Assembly: GCA_963824095.1 (NCBI GenBank)
Contig: CAWGNS010000008.1
Coordinates: 1,922,001-1,986,000 of the forward strand
DNA length: 64,000 bases
From: JBBDWJ01 sp963824095
GTDB lineage: Bacteria; Acidobacteriota; Terriglobia; Bryobacterales; UBA6623
Direction: 5' to 3'
Shown here: piece after piece, positions 1 through 9,049 of the stretch
Layout of the letters: every line of letters starts with the position of its first letter
Position numbering within the stretch: position 1 is the first letter of the stretch
The notes under the pieces: generated by a model
The model's database searches: none
What the model saw: the letters and a program-made list of their open reading frames with translations, nothing else
Told to the model about the DNA's origin: nothing
Translations under genes and position numbers: made by a program

Positions 1-1
1 G

Positions 2-310
2 GGGGCTGTTGCGCTGCTGCCGGTGGTGCTGTATTTCCTGATGGCCCGCGATTTTCAGTTCGCCGACGTCACGCGATCGAGCTGGACGGCGCTGCTCTAC
101 ATGGCGGTGTTTCCGGCCGTGATCGGCTACATCATCTACTACTACGCGCTGGGGTACATCGCCGCGTCGCGGCTGTCGGCGTTCAACTACCTGCAGCCTC
201 CGCTGGCGACCGCGCTCGGCATCGCCTTTCTCGGCGAGCCGCTGACGTCGCTGTTGCTGCTGGGCGGCGGGCTGATTCTGGGGGGCGTCGCGGTCACCGA
301 GCGAAGCTGA
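2..310 (+). CDS. EamA/DMT-family transporter, 3' fragment
   Basis: The reading frame is open from the window edge, so the gene begins upstream; only about 102 C-terminal residues are visible. They form alternating hydrophobic helices and short loops, with the GYIIYYYALGYI stretch and a GEP motif before the last helix (AFLGEPLTSLLLLGGGLILGGV), as in the C-terminal half of 10-helix drug/metabolite exporters. The protein should sit in the inner membrane. The substrate cannot be inferred. An internal GTG at position 23 is not needed as a start. Confidence 0.75.
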   Translation, partial: GAVALLPVVLYFLMARDFQFADVTRSSWTALLYMAVFPAVIGYIIYYYALGYIAASRLSAFNYLQPPLATALGIAFLGEPLTSLLLLGGGLILGGVAVTERS

Positions 311-434
311 CGGCGCGGTCCATTCCGACGCAGGACGCCGGCGCCGCGGTTCCGGCTCCCGATCTTTCCGCCGTGCCGTTCCGCTACGATAAGCCTTTTA
401 GGATTAGGCGGCGTAGCAGCCCGAGGTCTCTTTC

Positions 435-2999
435 ATGAGCAAGCTATCCCGAATCCCCGGCCGTTTGAGGCCGTTGCCGCGTCTGGTTCTCCTCGCCGCG
501 GCGTTGTTGGCCTGCGCCTTCGCACAGAGCGATCCGCGCGTCGAGCCCACACCGTTGACCGGTTCGCCTGAACTGCGCGAGACGCTCGACAATCTCAACA
601 CATTAGGCAGTCTGCTGATGATGGGGGCGCACCCTGACGATGAGAACACCGGCGTGATCGCCTATTTCGCGCGTGGGCGGCACATTCGGACTGCCTACCT
701 TGCGGCGACGCGCGGCGAAGGCGGCCAGAACCTGATCGGCCCTGAGCAGGGCGCGCTGATGGGCCTGATTCGCACGCAGGAGCTGCTGCAGGCGCGGCGC
801 ATTGACGGCGGCGAGCAGTTCTTCACGCGTTCCATCGACTTCGGTTTTTCGAAATCGCCCGAAGAGACCTACGCCAAATGGGGCCGCGACAATCTGCTGG
901 AAGACATCGTGCGCGTCATTCGCCGCTTCCGGCCCGACGTGCTGGTGTCGCGCTTTCCGCCGGCGCCCGGCAGCGGCGGCCACGGCCAGCACACCGCTGT
1001 CGGGCACATCGCCGCCGAAGCCCTTGCCGCGGCCGCCGATCCGACGCGGTTCCCCGAACAGATCCGCCAAGGCCTCAAGCCCTGGCAAGCGCGCCGCCTG
1101 GTCTGGAATACCTTCAGCTTCAACGCCGCGCAAGAGGGGCAGGAGGCAACCCGGAACGACCGCATTCGTCTCCAGATCGGCGACTACGATCCGTTGCTGG
1201 GCAAGTCTTACGTGGAAGTGGCCGGCGAGAGCCGCAGCATGCACCGCAGCCAGTCGATGGGCACGAATCAGCGCAAGGGCGAGTCCACGGTCTATTTCGC
1301 GCACGTGGCCGGCACGCCGGCCGAAAAGGATCTGTTCGACGGCGTGGACACGAGTTGGGCGCGGGTCAAAGGCGGCGAGGCGGCCGGCAGGCTGCTGGCT
1401 CAGGCGCGCGACCAACTCGATCCGACGCACCCGGCGGCGATCCTGCCGCTTCTGGTCCAGGCCTACGCCGCGTTGGAAAAACTCGACGATCCCTGGATCC
1501 CGATCAAGCGCGCCGAGTTGCTGCACGCCATCGAGCTTGCGAGCGGCCTTTGGGTCGACGCCTCGGCTGAACGCTGGGACGCCACGCCGGGCTCCAATCT
1601 GCCGATCGACCTGGAGGCCATCAATCGCTCCAGCTTCCCGCTGCGCTGGAAGCGCACCGAGGTTCGCGGCGTCGCGCTGGGCGACCAGCCGGAGTCGGCC
1701 GACGTGCTGCCCTACAACCAAATGGCGGAAAAGAGCCTCACCGTGAAGATTCCCGACGGCGCCGCTTATTCGCAGCCTTACTGGTTGCGCGAGCCCGCGG
1801 ACGGAAACCACTACCAGGTCAAGAATCCCGAGCTGATCGGGTACCCCGAGGGCCCGCCGCTTCTCGAAGCCACGTTTTATCTCGAAACCGCCAGCGGAGT
1901 CGAGCTGGCGTTCCCCGTGCCGGTGGTGTATCGCTGGGTGGACCGCGCCTACGGCGAGCGGCTGCGCTCGGTGCAGATTGTTCCGCAAGTGGCGGTGTCG
2001 TTTCCACGGCCGAGCCTGATCTTCGCCGACGCGAACCCGAAGACGGTGTCGGTTCGCCTGCGCGGCAACGACGCGGCCACCGAAGGGACCGTCACCCTCG
2101 AAACCCCGACGGGCTGGCGCGTCAACCCGGTTTCGGCGCCGTTCAAGATCGCCCGCCGCGGCCAGGACCTGACGGTCAACTTCGAGCTGACCCCGCCCCA
2201 ACAGGACGCCGGCGGCCAGGTGGCTGCCAAGGTGCGCATCGGCGGAAAGCTGATCGACCGCGGCATGCAGCAGATCGAATACGAGCACATTCCGATCCAG
2301 ATGGTTTACCCGGAAGCCGTGATGCGCGTCGAGCGCGTCAATCTCACTCTGCTTTCGAAAAATATCGGCTACGTAATGGGCGCCGGCGACACCGTACCCG
2401 AGGCGCTGGAGCAGATCGGCGCCAAGGTGACGCTGCTTTCCGAAACCGACCTTGTTTCGGGCGACCTGTCGCGATTCGACGCGATCGTCACTGGCGTGCG
2501 CGCACTGAACACGCGCCCCGACCTGTTGGCCGCGCGCGAACGGCTGCTCGACTACATGCAACAGGGCGGCACCTTGGTGATGCAATACAACACCATGCCC
2601 TATGGGCGCGGTCGCGGTGAGCCGTCGGAGACGAGCTTGAGTCCCTACCCGATGACCCTTTCGCACAACCGCGTCACCGACGAAGACGCCGCGGTGTCGT
2701 TTCCGATCCCCGACCACCCCTTGCTACAGGCTCCCAATCACATCACGGCGAAAGATTTCGAGGGCTGGGTGCAGGAACGCGGGCTCTATTTCATGAGCGC
2801 CTGGGACGACCACTACGACGCGGTGCTTTCGTGCCACGACGCCGGAGAGCCCCCGCAACTCGGCGGCGAGCTCTACACGCGCTATGGCAAGGGAGCTTTT
2901 GTGTTTAGCGCCTACGCCTGGTTCCGCCAGCTTCCGGCCGGAGTGCCCGGCGCCTACCGCCTGTTTGCGAACCTGGTGAGCGCCGGGAAAGTGAAGTAG
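435..2999 (+). CDS. Secreted PIG-L family deacetylase, large form
   Basis: 854 residues. An N-terminal signal peptide (RLVLLAAALLACAFA, cleavage near residue 30) predicts export. The PIG-L/LmbE zinc-hydrolase domain follows: HPDDE at 66-70 and GHGQH at 183-187 supply the usual metal ligands and the catalytic Asp. This family removes N-acetyl groups from GlcNAc-type sugars. Beyond about residue 300 lies a long extension with beta-sandwich-like sequence and a C-terminal Rossmann-like segment (about 640-850), roughly three times the length of a minimal PIG-L protein. GAGGT lies 8 nt before the ATG, which supports the start. The natural substrate is unknown; a periplasmic or extracellular glycan is a guess. 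Confidence 0.85.
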   Translation: MSKLSRIPGRLRPLPRLVLLAAALLACAFAQSDPRVEPTPLTGSPELRETLDNLNTLGSLLMMGAHPDDENTGVIAYFARGRHIRTAYLAATRGEGGQNLIGPEQGALMGLIRTQELLQARRIDGGEQFFTRSIDFGFSKSPEETYAKWGRDNLLEDIVRVIRRFRPDVLVSRFPPAPGSGGHGQHTAVGHIAAEALAAAADPTRFPEQIRQGLKPWQARRLVWNTFSFNAAQEGQEATRNDRIRLQIGDYDPLLGKSYVEVAGESRSMHRSQSMGTNQRKGESTVYFAHVAGTPAEKDLFDGVDTSWARVKGGEAAGRLLAQARDQLDPTHPAAILPLLVQAYAALEKLDDPWIPIKRAELLHAIELASGLWVDASAERWDATPGSNLPIDLEAINRSSFPLRWKRTEVRGVALGDQPESADVLPYNQMAEKSLTVKIPDGAAYSQPYWLREPADGNHYQVKNPELIGYPEGPPLLEATFYLETASGVELAFPVPVVYRWVDRAYGERLRSVQIVPQVAVSFPRPSLIFADANPKTVSVRLRGNDAATEGTVTLETPTGWRVNPVSAPFKIARRGQDLTVNFELTPPQQDAGGQVAAKVRIGGKLIDRGMQQIEYEHIPIQMVYPEAVMRVERVNLTLLSKNIGYVMGAGDTVPEALEQIGAKVTLLSETDLVSGDLSRFDAIVTGVRALNTRPDLLAARERLLDYMQQGGTLVMQYNTMPYGRGRGEPSETSLSPYPMTLSHNRVTDEDAAVSFPIPDHPLLQAPNHITAKDFEGWVQERGLYFMSAWDDHYDAVLSCHDAGEPPQLGGELYTRYGKGAFVFSAYAWFRQLPAGVPGAYRLFANLVSAGKVK

Positions 3000-3077
3000 C
3001 GAAGGCCGACGCGGCGATGTGTCGAACTTCCGCCGTCCCTCAAGACTTGGCAAAGGAGTGGCGGGGTAGCGCCCGAA

Positions 3078-3240
3078 GTAGAGACAGGCGCTCCCGCCTG
3101 TCCCTCGCGGCAAAGCCGCGAGGCCCCGCAAGGCGGGTGAGGCTTTGCAAGGGGCGTGAAGCTCCACGATTCCATTGCCGGGGCCTGGCCAAAAGGCCCG
3201 GGCTCGCGCCCCGGGGACAGGCGGGAGCGCCTGTCTCTAC
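3078..3240. repeat. Composite inverted hairpin element, family A copy 1
   Basis: Two outward hairpins form a mirrored pair. The left one (3083-3102) has stem GACAGGCG/CGCCTGTC and loop CTCC. It is abutted at 3103-3123 by a second stem, CCTCGCGGC/GCCGCGAGG with loop AAA. The right end (3216-3235) is the exact reverse complement of the first hairpin, followed by TCTAC, and is preceded by another GC hairpin near 3199-3215. No ORF is credible inside. The same architecture recurs at 18556-18778. It fills the gap between two convergent genes. Confidence 0.8.
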
Positions 3241-3320
3241 CCAGTGGGCGCCAAGCGCCCGCCCCCAAGGACACCGGGTCGGCTACCCGCACAGCGTGGA
3301 GCAGCACCTGGCACTGCGTC

Positions 3321-6300
3321 TCAAGGCGCAAACGGAATCGTCACCTGCTGGCTTTGCGCGCCGTCGACGCTCAACCGCACTAGCAGACTCGCGCCGCCGG
3401 CCCCGGCCGGGATCCAAAAGTTCGTCTGATAGACCGTCACCAGCGTCGGCGCATAGAAACTGCCGACGACCTCCGCGTTCACGCCATTGACGGTCACCGT
3501 GACAGCGCCAGCAACTTCGGCGGGCGGCACCGGCCCGGGTGCGTCCGTCGCTACCGGCGGGTTCGTCGCTCCGCCCCCGGTCCAAAACAATTGCAGCACT
3601 TCATCCGGGCGCGCCGGGTTGTCCGGCTCCACCAGCGAAAAATCGGCGTGCAACGCGGCGGCGACACGGCCCCCGGCCAGCGTCACCTCGAAAATACCCG
3701 GTTGGGCGGCAAACGTCGGAACGCCGGGAATCGTCGTGGTGGCTCCGTTGTTGCTGATGGTCACCAGCACCTGACCGGGGGCCGGAGTTCCAAAGGGAAC
3801 CTGAATGTTGATCTGCTCCTGGCCGTTGATGTTGGCCATCGAGAGAATCGGCGCGGGGGTGTTCTCCACCAGTACCTGTACGCCGCGTAGCGTTGTGGGG
3901 AAAGGCGCCGGCGCCAACACCACGCCGTCCACGCCCTCCATCAATCCAACGCCGAAGATGGAGCCGGTGCCGCCGGGCGTCCAGCCGCTGACGAAGCTTG
4001 CTCCGTTGACGAATCCCGCCGCCGTGACCACCGGAGTCCGGCCGATCACGGTCAGGGAGAACACGAATACGCCATCGCCGGCGCGTGCCTCCACCTGCAG
4101 CGGCCCTACTTGCGGCCCCGCCGTTACTACCGTCGAGGCCCGGCCCGATTCATCGGTCACCGCGCTCGCGCCGGCTAAACCGCCCGAGCCCTGCGTGATC
4201 TGGAAGCCCACCTGCGTGTTGGCGAGCGGATTGCCTGCGCCATCCCGCAGCTCGACCACCAGCGGCTGCGCGGCAGCCTGCCCGGCGGGCACCGACTGAT
4301 TGTCGCCGCTGACCGCCACTACCCGGTTCGCCGTCGCCGTCGAGGCCAGGTTGAAATCGACCGTCGCCGCGGCGCTGCTCACGCGCACCGCGAAGGGGCC
4401 GGGCCGCGTTCCGATCCGCACCCGCGCCGACGCCTCGCCGTTGGCGTTGGTTTGGGAAAAAGCATTCTCCAGCGTTGCCGCTTCGGGCGGCAGAACCTGC
4501 CATGTCAGCGGCGCGCTCGCCACGATGTTGCCGCATTCGTCAGTGGCCCGTGTGAGCAACGCCAGCGGCAACTGCTGGCCCGATAGGCCCGCTTGATTGT
4601 TGCCCTGCAGGCGCAGCATGCGCGTTGCCGGCCCGCGGAGGGAGCCGTGCGCGATCGCCACCGTCGGCAGGCCCGGCGAGTTGAGGGTGGCTGTAATCTG
4701 GTTCGTCTCGATCGTGCAGCCGAAGGTGACGTTGGCTCGCGCAATGCCTTCCGAGTCGGTCACCGCGATCGGCGGGTCGACGCTGACGTCCCCGGGTACG
4801 GTGAATTCGATTCCCAGGTTCGGCACTGGGATTCCAGAAAGCCGCTCGGCGACTCGGATGGCGATGCCGTCCTCGACGGTCGTGTTGACCTGCCCCAGCA
4901 GCGGCGAGGTCGAAATCAGCCGCCCCTGCTGCGGCAGTTTGTCGGGGTCCTGCACGGTGGTGACGTGGAACGGCTCGGGCAGCGTTCTGCCGAACGAATC
5001 GGTCACTTGGATATGCGTTTCCACCGGCGACACAACGGCCGTGGTTCCGCAGGTGAAACTGGCGACCCCATCGGCCCCGGTCGCGGCGACGCTGGGGCAG
5101 GCGCCGGCGAAGTTCGAGGGCGTGATGCTGACGCTCAGGTTCGGAATCGGCCCGCCGCTGGCGAGCGCCAGAACCTGGAACGGCCGCGGGAAATTCGTTC
5201 CTCCGGCGGTGAGCTGGTAATCTCCCGAAACAATGCTGAGCCCCTCTTCTGCCGCCAGCGCTTTGTTGACGTCGAAGGCCGCGCTGAGATCGACCGGCAG
5301 AATCGTTGCCTGGATCGTGAACGGGTCGGTAATCGGGACCGTCACCAGAGTCTGGGCGATCCCGGCGTGGTTGGTCACCGGGTTGGCGGGGTTGAACGAC
5401 ACGTTGGGTGTCGTGGTGCTGAACTGCACGGTCTGGTTCGCGGCCGGGCGGAAGCTGGAGTCGACCACCCGCACCACCAGCGGTTTGGGCAGCACCTTGC
5501 CCACCGTGGCCAGTTGGTTATTGCCGCCGTAAACCTCGATGGACGCCGACGAGGTGCCCGGCGACGCGATCGCCGACAGCGCGGTCGGCAGCCCCAGCGG
5601 CACGACCTGATTGCGCAGGATCGTGGCCTGGGCGTTGAGGTGCACGATGCGTCCCGAGTCGCCGCCGAGCGCCAGGTAGACGTCCTGATTCGAGGGGTCG
5701 ACCTCGATATCAATGCCGGGCCGGTCGAACGGCGACTGCGTGGCCGGGTTCAGCAACTGCGCGAAGCTTCCGCTACCCAGATGGCCCAGGTAGATCTGCC
5801 CGGTCACCGCCGTGAAAAAATAGACCAGGTCGTCGCCGGGGGACACAGCTTCGGTGATCGCGCTGGCGCCGGTAAACTCCACGCCCCGGATCCGTCGTAG
5901 AAGGTCGAAAGCGGTGACCTTCGTCCCGTGCCGCACGAATGCCGACCGCACCGGCGCCTGCGGATCGAATCCGAGCGCCACCGGCGAACCCGACGTGCCC
6001 TCGATCTCGCGGGTCAGCGTGTTGGCGATCGGATCGATTTCGAACAACGACCCGGTGGCCGCCGCGTACAATGCCGAGGCGTTGGGTGCGACACCGATGG
6101 CGGTCGGAATCTGCGGCAGCGTAATCGGGCCGGCCAGCCGCACCGGCGGATTCGAGTTCAGGCTCAGAATTTCCACCCGGTCGGAGTCGAGCACGGTCGC
6201 GAATGCGCGGTCGGAGCTGGGCAGCGCCGCCAGGCCCGTGACCTCGTCGCCCAGATCGATGGTGGCGGGCTGCGGGTTGGCTGGGTCGGTGGCGTCAAAG

Positions 6301-6686
6301 ATGTGTACGAACCGCCCACCGGCCACCAGCAGATGCTTGCTGTCCTGGGTGAGCAGCGCGCTGCGCGCTCCCAGAGCGATGGGCGCCCGCAGATCGAACG
6401 AGGTCCGCACCGCAAAAGGCGGATTTGGATCGAGCACCACGACCGAGTCGCCGCGCAATACGTAAATCTTCGAAAACGTCGAAGGGGTGGACTGATCGGG
6501 AACTCCGACGGCGCGGATCGCTCCCGAGCCTACGGCCGGACTCGCCAGCGGTTCCAGGGTTGCCGGATTGTAGACGGTGGCCTGCGAGCCGGCATGAAAA
6601 ACAAACAGATATTGCTGCGCCGCAGACGTCGACGGGAAAAGAACCAACAGCGATGTGAGGATCAGGCGGCGCCAACAAAATTGCAT
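3321..6686 (-). CDS. Secreted beta-propeller / Ig-repeat protein with TIGR03437-type C-terminus
   Basis: 1121 residues, with a signal peptide (LILTSLLVLFPSTSAAQ). Residues about 25-370 look like YVTN-type propeller repeats (the QDSKHLLVAGG and ATVLDSDRVEILSL blades). About 370-860 holds five Ig-like Big_1-type repeats, recognisable by a recurring pattern of D..G.P...V.F then T...G.A...V. The last 250 residues (GASFVSGWTPGGTGSIFG, then NINGQEQINIQVPF) match the TIGR03437 module known from Solibacter-type acidobacteria, whose role is unknown. The ATG has GGGAGGA 4 nt upstream. No catalytic motif is seen; a surface or adhesion role is inference only. Confidence 0.85.
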   Translation of the reverse strand: MQFCWRRLILTSLLVLFPSTSAAQQYLFVFHAGSQATVYNPATLEPLASPAVGSGAIRAVGVPDQSTPSTFSKIYVLRGDSVVVLDPNPPFAVRTSFDLRAPIALGARSALLTQDSKHLLVAGGRFVHIFDATDPANPQPATIDLGDEVTGLAALPSSDRAFATVLDSDRVEILSLNSNPPVRLAGPITLPQIPTAIGVAPNASALYAAATGSLFEIDPIANTLTREIEGTSGSPVALGFDPQAPVRSAFVRHGTKVTAFDLLRRIRGVEFTGASAITEAVSPGDDLVYFFTAVTGQIYLGHLGSGSFAQLLNPATQSPFDRPGIDIEVDPSNQDVYLALGGDSGRIVHLNAQATILRNQVVPLGLPTALSAIASPGTSSASIEVYGGNNQLATVGKVLPKPLVVRVVDSSFRPAANQTVQFSTTTPNVSFNPANPVTNHAGIAQTLVTVPITDPFTIQATILPVDLSAAFDVNKALAAEEGLSIVSGDYQLTAGGTNFPRPFQVLALASGGPIPNLSVSITPSNFAGACPSVAATGADGVASFTCGTTAVVSPVETHIQVTDSFGRTLPEPFHVTTVQDPDKLPQQGRLISTSPLLGQVNTTVEDGIAIRVAERLSGIPVPNLGIEFTVPGDVSVDPPIAVTDSEGIARANVTFGCTIETNQITATLNSPGLPTVAIAHGSLRGPATRMLRLQGNNQAGLSGQQLPLALLTRATDECGNIVASAPLTWQVLPPEAATLENAFSQTNANGEASARVRIGTRPGPFAVRVSSAAATVDFNLASTATANRVVAVSGDNQSVPAGQAAAQPLVVELRDGAGNPLANTQVGFQITQGSGGLAGASAVTDESGRASTVVTAGPQVGPLQVEARAGDGVFVFSLTVIGRTPVVTAAGFVNGASFVSGWTPGGTGSIFGVGLMEGVDGVVLAPAPFPTTLRGVQVLVENTPAPILSMANINGQEQINIQVPFGTPAPGQVLVTISNNGATTTIPGVPTFAAQPGIFEVTLAGGRVAAALHADFSLVEPDNPARPDEVLQLFWTGGGATNPPVATDAPGPVPPAEVAGAVTVTVNGVNAEVVGSFYAPTLVTVYQTNFWIPAGAGGASLLVRLSVDGAQSQQVTIPFAP

Positions 6687-6761
6687 CGATTCCTCCCGCG
6701 GAAGCCGGCTCCTCGAGCCGCAATCGTTCCGCGTCTACGCGAGTGTCGCCTCAGCTTAGCT

Positions 6762-6816
6762 GGATTGAGCCGGGCCGGGCTGAACTTTGGTGGGCTGAGC
6801 CGTGTGGACTGAGCTT
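6762..6816. repeat. Short degenerate tandem repeat, four units
   Basis: Four copies of a GG(A/G)(C/T)TGA(G/A)C core begin at 6762, 6777, 6792 and 6806, giving periods of 15, 15 and 14 bases. The array lies between the tRNA-Arg gene and the start of the large secreted protein, all on the minus strand. It could be an operator array or a small slippage product. Confidence 0.5.
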
Positions 6817-6839
6817 ACCGGGTAACTGTTGGAAAGGAA

Positions 6840-6916
<77 letters not shown>

Positions 6917-6935
6917 AAAGGAGTGAGGCCTATTC

Positions 6936-6964
6936 ATGCTAGCGTGGGGCGAAACCGGAGTCAA
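6936..6964 (-). promoter_or_regulatory. Sigma-70 promoter of tRNA-Arg
   Basis: On the minus strand a TTGACT -35 box (6959-6964) and a TAGCAT -10 box (6936-6941) are separated by exactly 17 nt. The predicted transcript would start about 12 nt before the mature tRNA 5' end. Confidence 0.7.
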
Positions 6965-7587
6965 ACGGTTCGGACCCCCGGTACCAACCTCCCGGCCGGC
7001 GCTCATCCCAGCTCATGGCCAACGCAGCCGACCCAAGGCCTGGGCCCTAGCGCCGGGCTGACCGGTCGCCAGACCTGCGGTCTTTCCCGCCGTTTTGGGC
7101 GTCCAGCATGTCCTGATAACGGTCTTCCATGTCGTGGGACCGGCCCGCCGGAGCCCAGCTCCAACGCCTCGAAGATCGTCCAAACGAAGACTCGCCCATA
7201 TTTGCTCTTTGTTCGCCTAGCTGCGATAATGGCAAACAACAAAACCGGGAGGCAATGTTTCCCCTGGTGGCGTCCGGTCCGGTGCCCGCTGCCAGCGATC
7301 CGCCGGTTCCGGGCAACGGTTCACAGTGCGCCGTTGGGCCGAAAGCGACATGGCTGATCTAAGTCATTGTTACAAAAGGATTTATTTTTCCGCAGGGAGA
7401 TTCTGTTTTGCCCTAAGGATTTCCACAGGCGATAAGTTGTTGACGACAACGAGGTTGCAACCCTGATCGGCGCCGTTCTGGGGCGAACGGCAAATTCCAC
7501 AGCGTAACCGTCTCGAAACAATACGGAAAAATTTAAGCGTCGGGGAGCCTCGGAAATCGCTTAGTCTTCTGAACTGTTGGACAAACG
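6965..7587. other. Intergenic region before dnaB
   Basis: More than 600 bases without a convincing gene. Short ORFs here lack family resemblance. The last 200 bases are AT-richer than the surroundings and hold two TTCCACAG strings (near 7417 and 7493) that resemble DnaA boxes only weakly, plus the small inverted repeat GTTGT/ACAAC near 7436. I could not recognise a known small RNA. Confidence 0.4.
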
Positions 7588-9006
7588 ATGGCAACCACGG
7601 CAAACGCACTGGCACTAGAGAAGGGGCTGCCCAGCAACCCCGAGGCCGAGCAGTTCGTGTTGGGCTCGGTACTGCTCGACGAAACGCTGTATCCGCAGGT
7701 GGCCGGGTCGCTCACGGCCGACGACTTCTGCCTCGAAAAGCACCGCCGCATCTATTCGCGGATGTCCAATCTGCACGAGCGCGGCGAGCGCATCGAAGCG
7801 TTGACGCTGGTCAACGAGCTCGAAAAGCACGGGCAGCTCGAGTCCTGCGACGGCATCGCCTACATCGCCTCGCTTAGCGACGGCATGCCGCGGCTGACGA
7901 GCATCGACAGCTACGTCAAGATCGTCAAGGAAAAATCGCTGCTGCGGCAGTTGATCTTCGTGTCGCAGCGGACGATCTCGCAGTGCATCGATGCCAGCGA
8001 AGAGGTCGAGGACATTCTGGCCGACGCCGAGTCGTCGGTGATGAAAGTCGGCGATGCGCAACTGCGCAGCGGACTACAAAATCCGCGGCAGATCGTCGAA
8101 AACTTCTCCGGCGGCATGCGCGCCTTCCTCGACCCGAGCAAGCGCGTCAGCGGCCTGGGCTCGCCCTTCGTCAAGCTCGACGAAATGACCACCGGCATGC
8201 ACGCCGGCGAGCTGATCATTCTGGCGGCGCGGCCCGCCATGGGAAAGACCGCGCTGGCGCTCAACATCGCGCAGCACGTCGCGGTCGATACGCCCGACAA
8301 ACCGGGAAAGCCGGTGGCGCTGTTCTCGCTCGAAATGTCTCAGGAATCGCTGCTGACGCGCATGTTGTGCGCCGCCTCGCGCGTCGACAGCCACCGCTTC
8401 CGCGGCGGGTATCTGAACCAGGAAGAGCGCCGCCAACTCAGCGCGGCGCTCGGCCAGCTCATCAACAGCCGGCTGTTCATCGACGACTCGGCGGATACGA
8501 CCGTCCAGAGCATCAGCGCCAAGTGCCGCCGCATGAAGTCCGAACACGGGCTTTCGCTGATCATCGTCGACTATCTGCAACTGCTCAGCTCGCGCGGCAA
8601 GGTCGAGAACCGCACCCAGGAAATCTCGACGTTCTCGCGCGGCCTCAAGCTGCTCGCCAAAGACCTGGAGGTGCCGATCCTGGCGCTTTCGCAGCTCAGC
8701 CGCGCGCCCGAGACCCGCCCCGGCGATCACCGCCCGATGCTCAGCGACCTGCGCGAGAGCGGCTCGATCGAGCAGGACGCCGACGTGGTGGCGTTTCTGT
8801 TTCGCGAAGAGGTCTACAAGCCCGACCGCGAAGATCTGCACGGCATGGCGGAACTGCTGCTCGCCAAACAACGTAACGGCCCCACCGGCAAGATCAAGCT
8901 GGCGTACCTGGGCAAATACACCAAGTTCGAGAACCTCGCCGACGATATCGGCATCGCCGGCGACGACGATGAGATTCCGATCAACGACGGGGGCGCACCG
9001 TTCTAG
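7588..9006 (+). CDS. dnaB: Replicative DNA helicase DnaB
   Basis: 472 residues, full length for the family. The N-terminal DnaB domain (NPEAEQFVLGSVLLDETLYP) is followed by a RecA-like helicase core with Walker A ARPAMGKTALA, Walker B region LIIVDYLQLL, and the conserved ALSQLSRAPE and LRESGSIEQDADVV motifs. The hexameric ring unwinds DNA at replication forks and recruits primase; dnaG lies elsewhere in this window. The ATG is preceded by no strong Shine-Dalgarno site, but the N-terminus aligns with the family start. The gene converges with the small exported-protein gene downstream. Confidence 0.97.
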   Translation: MATTANALALEKGLPSNPEAEQFVLGSVLLDETLYPQVAGSLTADDFCLEKHRRIYSRMSNLHERGERIEALTLVNELEKHGQLESCDGIAYIASLSDGMPRLTSIDSYVKIVKEKSLLRQLIFVSQRTISQCIDASEEVEDILADAESSVMKVGDAQLRSGLQNPRQIVENFSGGMRAFLDPSKRVSGLGSPFVKLDEMTTGMHAGELIILAARPAMGKTALALNIAQHVAVDTPDKPGKPVALFSLEMSQESLLTRMLCAASRVDSHRFRGGYLNQEERRQLSAALGQLINSRLFIDDSADTTVQSISAKCRRMKSEHGLSLIIVDYLQLLSSRGKVENRTQEISTFSRGLKLLAKDLEVPILALSQLSRAPETRPGDHRPMLSDLRESGSIEQDADVVAFLFREEVYKPDREDLHGMAELLLAKQRNGPTGKIKLAYLGKYTKFENLADDIGIAGDDDEIPINDGGAPF

Positions 9007-9049
9007 GCTTGCCGGGACTGCCGCGGCGCGGAGGTGGCGCGAAATCGCT

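Noticed and set aside
603..2717. Long minus-strand frame of 704 codons opposite the PIG-L gene
   Set aside because: Composition is that of an antisense shadow in GC-rich DNA (Arg/His/Ala-rich, no domain); the plus-strand frame has signal peptide, catalytic motifs and a ribosome site.
7229..7362. Two short overlapping frames (42 and 35 codons) near a GGGAGG and a GATAAT box before dnaB
   Set aside because: The ribosome-site spacing is wrong for one and absent for the other; the peptides are Arg/Pro-rich and look random.
7410..7505. Possible DnaA boxes or origin upstream of dnaB
   Set aside because: The two TTCCACA strings match the consensus at only 7 and 6 of 9 positions, with no cluster, no clear unwinding element and no dnaA or dnaN nearby.
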